This document shows positions 17,238 through 25,137 of a stretch of 64,000 bases of DNA, piece after piece (the first letter of the stretch is position 1; the number at the start of each line of letters is the position of its first letter). The stretch is from positions 1-64,000 of the forward strand of contig JBKBHI010000004.1 in NCBI GenBank assembly GCA_046297835.1, given 5' to 3'. Under the pieces are notes generated by a model. That model was not told where the DNA came from, made no database searches, and saw nothing but the letters and a program-made list of their open reading frames with translations. Source of the stretch: CAMAVH01 sp046297835. GTDB lineage: Bacteria > Pseudomonadota > Alphaproteobacteria > SMXQ01. A program made the translations under genes and the position numbers.

Positions 17238-17404
17238 CGCCTTATCTAAGGCCAAGCCGCCCCGCGCGACAAGACGCGTGCCCGATGGGCGCGCGGCGCG
17301 GCGGGAATGGCTTTCGCCGAAAGCTTTGGCGTCGCCGAAGGAAAGACCGCGGGGTAAGCTGGCGGCGAGAGACATGAGGGACAGGTCCATGACGGGGTTT
17401 GCCA

Positions 17405-17434
17405 TTCTTACGCCGCCGCCGGCGCGGCGGATCA
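17405..17434 (-). promoter_or_regulatory. ECF11 (sigma-E) autoregulatory promoter of rpoE-chrR
   Basis: Read on the minus strand: TGATCC at 17434-17429, an 18-base spacer, and TAAGAA at 17410-17405. This matches the RpoE promoter pattern known from Rhodobacter sphaeroides (TGATCC, N18, TAAGA) in both boxes and spacing, and it points at the rpoE-chrR operon. Confidence 0.85.
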
Positions 17435-17460
17435 CCCGGCCGGCCGCGCCGCGCGCGAAG

Positions 17461-17490
17461 TGATCCTTGGCGCAAAAAACCGCGTATTGA
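17461..17490 (+). promoter_or_regulatory. Divergent candidate sigma-E promoter for the FAD oxidoreductase-DUF1365-CFA operon
   Basis: There is a perfect TGATCC at 17461-17466 on the plus strand. At the standard 18-base spacing the -10 position reads TATTGA (17485-17490), a partial match to TAAGAA. A better-looking TAAGG begins at 17491 but is 24 bases away. The -35 element is convincing and the -10 is uncertain. Confidence 0.5.
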
Positions 17491-17523
17491 TAAGGTCATA
17501 ACGCCAATAGCGGTTCCCATTCG

Positions 17524-18954
17524 ATGGCTCCCGACGATCTTCGCGCCTCCTCCGCCGGCTTTTCGCCGCCGCCCGCCCCCCTGTCTCCCGCCCTGCCCCC
17601 CGCGGGGGCGCGGGTCGCGATCGTCGGCGGCGGCATTTCCGGCCTGGCGGCGGCCTGGCTGCTGGCGCGCCGCTACGAGGTGACCCTGTTCGAACGCGAA
17701 AGCTGGATCGGCGGCCATAGCCATACGGTCGACGCGCCGCGGGCCGGATGCGAACCGCTCGCGGTCGATACCGGCTTCATCGTCTATAACGCGCGCAACT
17801 ATCCCAATCTGGTGCGGCTGTTCGACCATCTCGCCGTGGCGACTCAGCCGACCGACATGTCCTTCGCCGTCTCGCTCGACGGCGGCCGGCTCGAATACGG
17901 CAGCGATATGCCGCGCGGCCTGTTCGCCCAGCCGGCCAACCTGCTGCGTCCGCGCTTCCTGAGAATGCTGCGCGACATCGCGCGCTTCTATCGCACCGCG
18001 CCGCAGGCGCTCGCCGCGTTGGAAAATTCGGCCCGTGGATCGGCCGCCTGCCTTTCGCTCGGCGATTGGCTGGCGCAGGAAGGCTATGGCCCGTCTTTCG
18101 CGCGTGACCATCTTTTGCCGATGGCCGCCGCCATCTGGTCGGCGCCGGCGCGCGACATGCTGGCTTTTCCCGCCGTCAGCCTGCTGCGCTTCTTCCACAA
18201 CCACGGCCTCTTGCAGATGGCGGCGCGGCCGCAATGGCGCACTGTGACCGGCGGCAGCCGCGCCTATGTCGCCAAACTGACGGCCAGCTTCGCCGACCGC
18301 ATCCATACGGCGCGCGGCGTCGTCGCGGCGCGGCGCGGCGAAGCGGGCCTGACGCTGCGCCTCGACGACGGCAGCGAGGCGCGCTTCGACCAAGCGGTCT
18401 TCGCCTGCCACGCCGACCAGACGCTCGCCCTGCTCAGCGACGCCGACGCCGAGGAGCGCCGGTTGCTCGGCGCGTTTTCCTATCAGGAGAACCGCGCCGT
18501 GCTGCATAGCGACGCGGCGCTCATGCCGCGCCGGCGCGCCGCCTGGGCGAGCTGGAACTATCTCGCCGAACGCGGCGACGGCGACGCGGCGAAACTGTCG
18601 GTGAGCTATTGGATGAACCGGCTGCAGGGCCTGCCCGAAGCCCATCCGATGTTCGTGACGCTCAATCCGGCGCGCGCCCCCGACCCGGCTGCGGTCCATG
18701 GCGAATTCGTCTATCATCATCCGATGTTCGACGCGCGCGCCATGACCGCGCAGCGCGCCCTCGGTGCCTTGCAGGGCCGCCGGGCGAGCTGGTTCTGCGG
18801 CAGCTATTTCGGCTTCGGCTTCCATGAGGACGGACTGGTCTCCGGCCTCGGGGTCGCGGCCGGACTCGGCGTGCCCGCGCCCTGGAGCGGCGCGCAATCC
18901 GCCGCGACCGACGATATTCCGGCTCTCGGTCCGGCCGCGTCGGCGGTGGCTTGA
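17524..18954 (+). CDS. FAD/NAD(P)-binding amine oxidase-like oxidoreductase (COG2907 type)
   Basis: This 476-residue flavoprotein has a Pro/Ala-rich N-terminal leader of about 28 residues, then the dinucleotide-binding motif VAIVGGGISGLAAAWLLARR and the FAD-binding continuation FERESWIGGHSHTV. VDTGFIVYNARNYPNLVRLF follows near residue 82, and the C-terminal FAD-contact segment SYFGFGFHEDGLVSGLGVAA lies near residue 424. This is the COG2907 family, which typically sits with DUF1365 and cyclopropane-fatty-acid synthase genes, exactly as here, and is thought to act on unsaturated or modified fatty acids. The TGA stop overlaps the ATG of the next gene by one base. It is divergent from rpoE and preceded by a candidate sigma-E -35 box. 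Confidence 0.88.
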   Translation: MAPDDLRASSAGFSPPPAPLSPALPPAGARVAIVGGGISGLAAAWLLARRYEVTLFERESWIGGHSHTVDAPRAGCEPLAVDTGFIVYNARNYPNLVRLFDHLAVATQPTDMSFAVSLDGGRLEYGSDMPRGLFAQPANLLRPRFLRMLRDIARFYRTAPQALAALENSARGSAACLSLGDWLAQEGYGPSFARDHLLPMAAAIWSAPARDMLAFPAVSLLRFFHNHGLLQMAARPQWRTVTGGSRAYVAKLTASFADRIHTARGVVAARRGEAGLTLRLDDGSEARFDQAVFACHADQTLALLSDADAEERRLLGAFSYQENRAVLHSDAALMPRRRAAWASWNYLAERGDGDAAKLSVSYWMNRLQGLPEAHPMFVTLNPARAPDPAAVHGEFVYHHPMFDARAMTAQRALGALQGRRASWFCGSYFGFGFHEDGLVSGLGVAAGLGVPAPWSGAQSAATDDIPALGPAASAVA

Positions 18955-19760
18955 TGGCTGTGTCCGCGCAAGACGGCTGCCTCTATCTCGGCCGCGTCAT
19001 GCACGCGCGCTTTCGTCCCTGCGCGCACCGCTTCGTCTATCGCGTCTTGTCGCTCTACCTCGACATCGACCGCGTCGACGCGTTGGCGCGGCGGCTGCGG
19101 CTGTTCTCGCGCGGCCGCTTCAACCTGTTCGCGTTCCACGACAAGGACCACGGTCCGCGCGACGGCTCGCCCTTGCGCCCCTGGGTCGAGCGCCATCTCG
19201 CGGCGCATGGCGTGGCGTTGGACGGCGGCGCGGTGCGGCTGCTGTGCTTTCCGCGCATCCTCGGCTACGTCTTCAATCCGCTGAGCGTCTATTATTGCCA
19301 TGGTCCGGCCGGCGAACTGCGCGCCGTGCTCTACGAGGTGCGCAACACCTTCGGCCAGAGCCACAGCTATCTCGTGCGCGCGCCCGAAGGGCACCAGGCC
19401 GGCGCGCCGCTCAGCCAGACGGCGGAGAAGCGCTTCCACGTTTCGCCGTTCCTCGATGTCGCCGGCGAATATCGCTTCCGGCTGCGCGCGCCGGGCGAAA
19501 GCCTGTCGCTGGCGATCCGCGAAAGCGACGCGGACGGCGACATCCTGCTCGCGACCCACGCGGCGCAGCGCGCGCCGTTGAGCGACGCGGCCTTGCTCAA
19601 AGCCTTCCTGACCCATCCGCTGATGACGCTGAAGGTCGTGGCGGCGATCCATTGGGAGGCGCTGCGCCTGTGGCGCAAGGGTGCGGGCTTCCGCCGCCTG
19701 CCGCCGGCCCCGGCGCTGCCGGTCACGCTCGGGCGCGACATTACGGAGATTTCGCGATGA
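18954..19760 (+). CDS. DUF1365 domain-containing protein
   Basis: This 268-residue protein has the DUF1365 hallmarks: CLYLGRVMHARFRPCAHRFV at the N-terminus, FNLFAFHDKDHGPRDG near residue 60, LLCFPRILGYVFNPLSVYYC near residue 95, and EVRNTFGQSHSYL followed by KRFHVSPFLDV. The biochemical role is not established. The family is strictly associated with COG2907 flavoproteins and CFA-synthase-like methyltransferases, so it is probably part of the same fatty-acid modification. It starts at the ATG sharing an A with the upstream TGA and overlaps the next gene by four bases (ATGA), so all three are translationally coupled. Confidence 0.87.
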   Translation: MAVSAQDGCLYLGRVMHARFRPCAHRFVYRVLSLYLDIDRVDALARRLRLFSRGRFNLFAFHDKDHGPRDGSPLRPWVERHLAAHGVALDGGAVRLLCFPRILGYVFNPLSVYYCHGPAGELRAVLYEVRNTFGQSHSYLVRAPEGHQAGAPLSQTAEKRFHVSPFLDVAGEYRFRLRAPGESLSLAIRESDADGDILLATHAAQRAPLSDAALLKAFLTHPLMTLKVVAAIHWEALRLWRKGAGFRRLPPAPALPVTLGRDITEISR

Positions 19761-20989
19761 CCGACCGCCCCGCCGGCGCGGCGGCTTCCGGCAAGGCGCA
19801 GGACAGCGCGCTGATGCGGGCGTTTCTCTCGCTCGCCGGCTCGATCGCTTATGGCCGCCTCGCCATCGAGCTGCCGAGCGGCGAGATCCACCGCGTCGCC
19901 GGCCCCCATGCGGGGCCGGAGGCCGACATCGTCATCCACGACGAGCGCGCCGTGCGTCGGCTGTTCGCCGGCGGCAAGCTGGCCTTCGCCGAAGCCTACA
20001 TGGACGGCGACTGGTCGAGCGACACTCTCGCCGGCTTGATCGAGCTTGGCGCGCGCAACGAGCATGTGCTGGCGCCGAGCTGGTCGGTGCGCACGGCGGT
20101 CGTCGCCTGGCACGCGCTCTTGAACCGCGCGCGCCATCTGGTCGCCAACCGCAATTCGCGGCGCGGCGCGAAGCGCAACATCGCCAGCCATTACGATCTC
20201 GGCAACGGCTTCTACAGCCAGTGGCTCGACCCGACGATGACCTATTCGTCGGCTTTGTTCGAGCGCCCCGATCAGCCCTTGCAAGACGCGCAGATCGCCA
20301 AATGGCGCAACATCGCCGACATGGCGGATCTGCGGCCCGGCCAGCGCGTGCTGGAGATCGGCTGCGGCTGGGGCGGCTTCGCGCGCTGGGCCGCCGCGAC
20401 GCGCGGCTGCGAGGTCGTCGGCCTCACCTTGTCGCAGGCGCAGCGCGAATGGGCGCTGGCCGAGAACGCCAAGGCCGGCCTCGCCGACAAGATCGACATC
20501 CGCCTGCAGGATTACCGCGACGTCGGCGGCACGTTCGACCGCATCGTCTCCATCGAGATGTTCGAGGCGGTGGGCGAGGCCTATTGGCCGGCGTTCTACG
20601 ACACGCTGCGCGCGCGGCTCGCGCCCGGCGGCATCGCCGCCTTGCAGGTCATCACCATCGCCGATAGCGACTATGCCGAATATCGCGATTCGGTGGACTT
20701 CATCCAGCGCTACATCTTCCCGGGCGGCATGCTGCCGTCGCCCAAGATTCTCGGCGAGCTCGCCGCGCGCGCCGGCTTGAAGGACCTGGGGCATCGCGCC
20801 TTCGGCCTCGATTACGCGCGCACGCTGGAGATTTGGCGCGAGCGGTTCGACGCGGCCTGGGGCTCGATCGGCCCGCTCGGCTTCGACGCGCGCTTCCGCC
20901 GCATGTGGCGCTATTATCTCGCCTATTGCGAGGGCGGCTTCCGCGCCGGCACCATCGACGTGCGCCAGTTGGCGCTGCAGAAGGTCTAG
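19757..20989 (+). CDS. Cyclopropane-fatty-acid-phospholipid synthase family methyltransferase
   Basis: This 410-residue protein belongs to the CFA/mycolic acid synthase family. An N-terminal lipid-binding domain with KLAFAEAYMDGDWSSDTLAG is followed by IASHYDLGNGFYSQWLDPTM and TYSSALFE. The SAM-binding motif VLEIGCGWGGFARWAA sits near residue 200, then VGLTLSQAQREWA, SIEMFEAVGEAYW and the C-terminal signature FIQRYIFPGGMLPS. It would transfer a methylene or methyl group from SAM to unsaturated acyl chains in membrane lipids. Together with the flavoprotein and DUF1365 gene next to rpoE it resembles the sigma-E-dependent lipid genes of Rhodobacter. The TAG stop lies in a CTAG shared with the converging SDR gene. 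Confidence 0.9.
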   Translation: MTDRPAGAAASGKAQDSALMRAFLSLAGSIAYGRLAIELPSGEIHRVAGPHAGPEADIVIHDERAVRRLFAGGKLAFAEAYMDGDWSSDTLAGLIELGARNEHVLAPSWSVRTAVVAWHALLNRARHLVANRNSRRGAKRNIASHYDLGNGFYSQWLDPTMTYSSALFERPDQPLQDAQIAKWRNIADMADLRPGQRVLEIGCGWGGFARWAAATRGCEVVGLTLSQAQREWALAENAKAGLADKIDIRLQDYRDVGGTFDRIVSIEMFEAVGEAYWPAFYDTLRARLAPGGIAALQVITIADSDYAEYRDSVDFIQRYIFPGGMLPSPKILGELAARAGLKDLGHRAFGLDYARTLEIWRERFDAAWGSIGPLGFDARFRRMWRYYLAYCEGGFRAGTIDVRQLALQKV

Positions 20990-21759
20990 CGCAGCAGCTT
21001 CTTCGTCGCCGCGAAGAACAGCGGGTAGGGCATGATCCGCAGCAGCTTCATGATCAGCGCGAAGCGGCGCGGGAAGGCGATCTCGAACCGGTCGCTCGCC
21101 AGGCCGCGCAGGATGTAGTCTGCCGCCTTTTCGGCGGAAATCATCATCGGCATGGGAAAATCGTTCTTCGCCGTCAGCGGCGTTTCGACGAAACCCGGAT
21201 TGATCAGCTGCAAGGTCACGCCGTTGCGGGCGCATTCCGGGCGCAGCGCCTCGCACATGGCGATGACGGCGGCCTTCGAGGCGCTGTAGGCGGCGGCCGA
21301 GGGCAGGCCGCGATAGCCGGCGACCGACGAGACCACGGCGATGCGGCCCGCGCGGCGCGCCAGCATCCCCGGCAGGATCGCTTCCAGCCCGTGCGCCGCG
21401 CCCATCAGGTTCACCGCGATCAACTTGCGCAAGGTCGCGCTTTTGAAATCGGCCGCGCCCATCGGGATGTGGGTGCCGGCGTTGAGTACGGCCTGGGCGA
21501 GCGGGCCGTGCTCGGCCTCGATCTTGGCCAGCGCCGCCGGCATGGCGCCCGGATCGGTGACATCGAGCGCCAGCGGCAGGATGCGGCCGGGCAGGCCGCG
21601 CGCGGCGCTCGCCAGGGCCGACAGCGCCGCGCCGTCGCGCGCCGAGCCGACCACCAGCCGGCCTTGGCGGGCCAAGCCGAGCGCCAGGGCGCGGCCGATG
21701 CCGCTGCTGGCCCCGGTGATCCAGACCGGCGCGGCGGCAGAGGGGAACTCCGTCGGCAT
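20986..21759 (-). CDS. Short-chain dehydrogenase/reductase (SDR)
   Basis: This 257-residue classical SDR has the cofactor motif TGASSGIGRALALGLA near residue 15, LNAGTH near 90, the catalytic Ser segment AVVSSVAGYRGLPS near 140 and the YSASKAAV catalytic Tyr/Lys motif near 157, followed by NPGFVETPLT. The C-terminal tail (FPRRFALIMKLLRIMPYPLF) is hydrophobic and may touch the membrane. It converges on the CFA-synthase gene, and the two stop codons are the two strands of one CTAG (4-base overlap). The substrate is unknown; association with the rpoE lipid cluster suggests a lipid-derived carbonyl. Confidence 0.88.
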   Translation of the reverse strand: MPTEFPSAAAPVWITGASSGIGRALALGLARQGRLVVGSARDGAALSALASAARGLPGRILPLALDVTDPGAMPAALAKIEAEHGPLAQAVLNAGTHIPMGAADFKSATLRKLIAVNLMGAAHGLEAILPGMLARRAGRIAVVSSVAGYRGLPSAAAYSASKAAVIAMCEALRPECARNGVTLQLINPGFVETPLTAKNDFPMPMMISAEKAADYILRGLASDRFEIAFPRRFALIMKLLRIMPYPLFFAATKKLLR

Positions 21760-22000
21760 GATCGGTGGCCTTCCGCTAGTTTAGAATCAATCGGTTAAAC
21801 GCTTTTTACGCGGCCTGGAGCGGCGCGGATGCCGCCGCCGGGCGGGACCGCCAAGCCGCGCCGGCAGGCTGGGTTCCGGCCCGGACATGAGGGTGGACAT
21901 CACGGGCCGCTTTGCTTATGACACAGGCCGTCTCTCGCCGTTTTCCCATCTGTCTTCGCGGCCCATCCGGGCCGGCGAAACCCGCCGGAAACGGCACTTT

Positions 22001-22006
22001 AGGAGG
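22001..22006 (+). promoter_or_regulatory. Consensus Shine-Dalgarno that fixes the TTG start of tkt
   Basis: AGGAGG lies five bases before TTG 22012. An overlapping ATG at 22007 is out of frame with transketolase, so the site decides for the TTG. Confidence 0.75.
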
Positions 22007-22011
22007 ATGAT

Positions 22012-24024
22012 TTGCCGCAGGGTGAAATCTTGGGGGCCCAAAACCCGTCCGTTGGGCACCAGGAGATGGCGAACGCCATCCGCGCGCTCGCCATGGACGC
22101 CGTCGAGGCGGCCAATTCTGGCCATCCGGGCATGCCGATGGGCATGGCCGACGTCGCCACGGTGCTGTTCACCCGTTTCCTGAAGTTCGATCCGGCCGAT
22201 CCGGCCTGGCCCGACCGCGACCGTTTCGTGCTGTCGGCCGGCCACGGCTCGATGCTGATCTATTCGCTGCTGCACCTGACCGGCTATCCCGACATGACCA
22301 TGGCGGAGCTCAAGCGCTTCCGCCAGCTCGGGGCCAAGACCGCCGGCCACCCGGAATTCGGCCACGCCCAGGGCATCGAGACGACCACCGGCCCGCTCGG
22401 CCAGGGCATCGCCAACGCCGTCGGCATGGCCATGGCGGAAAAGCTGCTCGCCGCGCGCTACGGCAAGGATGTGGTGGACCATTTCACCTACGTCATCGCC
22501 GGCGACGGCTGCCTGATGGAAGGCATCAGCCACGAGGCGATCTCGCTGGCCGGCCATCTCAAGCTCGGCAAGCTCATCGTCCTGTTCGACGACAACAAGA
22601 TATCGATCGACGGTCCGACTTCGCTGTCGGTGTCGGACGACCAGATCGCCCGTTTCAAAGCGTCCGGCTGGGACGCCGCCGCGGTCGACGGCCACGATCC
22701 GGACGCGGTCGCCGCCGCAATCGCCGCCGCGCAAAAGACCGACAAGCCTTCGCTGATCGCCTGCCGCACCACCATCGGCTATGGCGCGCCCAAGAAGGCC
22801 GGCACCGCCGCGACCCATGGCGCGCCGCTCGGCGCCGAAGAGATCGCCGGGGCGCGGGCCAAGCTCGGCTGGACGTCGGAGCCGTTCGTGATTCCCGCCC
22901 CCGTGCTGGACGCCTGGCGCAACGCCGGCGTGCGCGGCGCGGGCCCGCGCAAAGCCTGGGCCGAGCGCTTCGCCAAGCTCGACGGCTCCAAGCAGGTCGA
23001 GTTCAACCGCACCCAGAAGGGCGAGCTGCCGAAGAACATCGAGCAGGTGGTGAACGACTACAAGAAGTCGCTCGCCGACAAGCCGCCGACCTGGGCGACG
23101 CGCAAGTCGTCGCAGGAAGCGCTCGAAGTCATCACCGCCGCCGTCCCCGAGATGATCGGCGGCTCGGCCGACCTCACCGGCTCGAACAACACCAAATCGA
23201 AGGTGCAAGCGCCGGTCACGCCGGACGACTTCTCCGGCCGTTACGTCTATTACGGCGTGCGCGAGCACGGCATGGCCGCGGCGATGAACGGCATGGCGCT
23301 GCACGGCGGCATCATCCCTTACGGCGGCACGTTCCTGGTCTTCACCGACTATTGCCGCCCGTCGATCCGCCTGTCGGCGCTGATGGGCCTGCGCGTGATC
23401 TATGTCATGACGCACGATTCCATCGGCCTCGGCGAAGACGGGCCGACGCACCAGCCGGTCGAGCATCTCGCCGCGCTGCGCATCATCCCGGGCCTGCTGA
23501 CCTTCCGCCCGGCCGACGCCATCGAGAGCGCCGAATGCTGGCTCGCGGCGCTGCAGCAGGCGCATCGCCCGTCGGTGCTGGCGCTGTCGCGTCAGAACCT
23601 GCCGCCGGTGCGCACGACGCATGTCGCCGAGAATCTCTGCGCCAAGGGCGGCTACGTGCTGAAGGACGCCGAGGGCCCGCGCCGCGCGACGATCTTCGCC
23701 ACCGGCTCGGAAGTGCAGATCGCTCTCGCCGCGCGCGACAAGCTGCAGGCCGAAGGCGTCGGCGCGGCCGTCGTCTCGATGCCGTGCTGGGAACTTTTCG
23801 ACGCGCAGGACGCTTCCTATCGGGCCCAGGTGCTCGGCGAGAACACGGTTCGCGTCGCCGTCGAAGCCGCCAGCCCGTTCGGCTGGGAACGCTATGTCGG
23901 CGAAAAGGGCGCGGTGGTCGGCATGACGACCTTCGGCGCGTCCGCTCCGGCGGAAGAGCTTTACAAGCATTTCGGCATCACGGCCGAGGCCGTGACGCAA
24001 AAGGTGCGCGAGCGCCTGAAATAG
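22012..24024 (+). CDS. tkt: Transketolase
   Basis: This 670-residue transketolase interconverts pentose and hexose/triose phosphates with thiamine diphosphate. The N-terminal pyrophosphate-binding domain shows EMANAIRALAMDAVEAANSG and HPGMPMGMAD near residue 40, GPLGQGIANAVGMA near 128, and GDGCLMEGISHEAISLAG with FDDNKIS as the ThDP/metal site near 165-200. The pyrimidine domain shows YYGVREHGMAAAMNGMALHG and HDSIGLGEDGPTHQPVEHLA. The start is TTG with a perfect AGGAGG. It is first in the run tkt-gap-pgk (98-base gap to gap), a grouping used for the Calvin cycle/pentose phosphate and lower glycolysis. No Rubisco or fba gene is in the window. Confidence 0.96.
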   Translation: MPQGEILGAQNPSVGHQEMANAIRALAMDAVEAANSGHPGMPMGMADVATVLFTRFLKFDPADPAWPDRDRFVLSAGHGSMLIYSLLHLTGYPDMTMAELKRFRQLGAKTAGHPEFGHAQGIETTTGPLGQGIANAVGMAMAEKLLAARYGKDVVDHFTYVIAGDGCLMEGISHEAISLAGHLKLGKLIVLFDDNKISIDGPTSLSVSDDQIARFKASGWDAAAVDGHDPDAVAAAIAAAQKTDKPSLIACRTTIGYGAPKKAGTAATHGAPLGAEEIAGARAKLGWTSEPFVIPAPVLDAWRNAGVRGAGPRKAWAERFAKLDGSKQVEFNRTQKGELPKNIEQVVNDYKKSLADKPPTWATRKSSQEALEVITAAVPEMIGGSADLTGSNNTKSKVQAPVTPDDFSGRYVYYGVREHGMAAAMNGMALHGGIIPYGGTFLVFTDYCRPSIRLSALMGLRVIYVMTHDSIGLGEDGPTHQPVEHLAALRIIPGLLTFRPADAIESAECWLAALQQAHRPSVLALSRQNLPPVRTTHVAENLCAKGGYVLKDAEGPRRATIFATGSEVQIALAARDKLQAEGVGAAVVSMPCWELFDAQDASYRAQVLGENTVRVAVEAASPFGWERYVGEKGAVVGMTTFGASAPAEELYKHFGITAEAVTQKVRERLK

Positions 24025-24122
24025 TCACGTGACGGGGCCGGCATCGGCCCGAATGATCGAACCCGGCCGCCATCCCCGATGACCCCGGACGGCGGCCGCA
24101 ACCGAATAATTGGAGGACGGCT

Positions 24123-25130
24123 ATGGCGGTGCGTGTGGCGATCAATGGTTTCGGCCGTATCGGTCGCCTGGTGTTGCGCGCGATTCACGAGCAGAATCGG
24201 AACGACATCGAAGTGGTGGCGATCAACGACCTCGGCTCGGTCTCCGACAACGCCCACCTGCTGCGCTACGACACGGCGCACGGCCGCTTCCCCGGCGAGG
24301 TCAAACTGACCGCCGACGGCATCGACATCGGCCGCGGCAACATCAAGGTGTTCGCCGAGAAGGATCCGTCCAAGCTGCCGTGGAAGGACATGAATATCGA
24401 CGTGCTCGCCGAGTGCACGGGCATCTTCACCGACCGCGCCCAGGCCGCGAAGCATCTCGACGCCGGCGCCAAGCGCGTGCTGATCAGCGCCCCGGCGACC
24501 AACGAGGACATCACGGTCGTCTACGGCGTCAACCACGACAAGCTGGTCAAGGACCACAAGGTCATCTCCAACGCCTCGTGCACGACCAACTGCCTCGCGC
24601 CGCTCGCCTTCGCCCTGCACAACACGATCGGCATCGAGCGCGCCTTCATGACCACGGTGCACGCCTACACCGGCGATCAGCGCCTGCAGGACACGCTGCA
24701 CAAGGACCTGCGCCGCGCCCGCGCTGCCGCCATGTCGATGATCCCGACCTCGACCGGCGCGGCCAAGGCTGTGTCGCTCGTGCTGCCGGACCTCAAGGGC
24801 AAGATCGACGGCACCGCCGTGCGCGTGCCGACGATCAACGTCTCGATGGTCGATCTCGTCTTCACCGCCAAGCGCGACGTCACCGTCGACGAGGTCAACG
24901 CCGCCGTGCAGCAATATGCCGACGGCAAGCTCAAGGGCATCCTCAACGTGTCCGACGCGCCGCTGGTCTCGACCGATTTCAACCACGATCCGGCCAGCTC
25001 GACCTTCGATAAGAAGGAGACGCAGGTGATCGACAAGCGCCTCGTGCGCGTGCTGTCGTGGTACGACAACGAGTGGGGCTTCTCGAACCGCATGGTCGAC
25101 GTCGCCGCGCTCGTCGGCAAGCTCGGTTAA
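24123..25130 (+). CDS. gap: Glyceraldehyde-3-phosphate dehydrogenase, type I
   Basis: This 335-residue GAPDH oxidises glyceraldehyde-3-phosphate to 1,3-bisphosphoglycerate with NAD(P)+. The N-terminus VRVAINGFGRIGRLVLRAIH is the Rossmann motif, the catalytic Cys sits in SNASCTTNCLAPLA near residue 152, and the C-terminal SWYDNEWGFSNRMVD is diagnostic. The residue after the second Rossmann strand region (VAINDLGSV) suggests Asp-dependent NAD preference, but this is not decisive. The ATG has GGAGG upstream. It lies between tkt and pgk. Confidence 0.97.
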   Translation: MAVRVAINGFGRIGRLVLRAIHEQNRNDIEVVAINDLGSVSDNAHLLRYDTAHGRFPGEVKLTADGIDIGRGNIKVFAEKDPSKLPWKDMNIDVLAECTGIFTDRAQAAKHLDAGAKRVLISAPATNEDITVVYGVNHDKLVKDHKVISNASCTTNCLAPLAFALHNTIGIERAFMTTVHAYTGDQRLQDTLHKDLRRARAAAMSMIPTSTGAAKAVSLVLPDLKGKIDGTAVRVPTINVSMVDLVFTAKRDVTVDEVNAAVQQYADGKLKGILNVSDAPLVSTDFNHDPASSTFDKKETQVIDKRLVRVLSWYDNEWGFSNRMVDVAALVGKLG

Positions 25131-25137
25131 GCCGCCC

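Noticed and set aside
17491..17495. TAAGG as -10 box for the plus-strand TGATCC at 17461
   Set aside because: The 24-base spacing is too long for an ECF11 promoter; TATTGA at 18 bases is the only position-compatible candidate.
19367..21256. 629-residue minus-strand open frame opposite DUF1365 and CFA synthase
   Set aside because: The plus-strand genes carry clear family motifs; the antisense frame has none.
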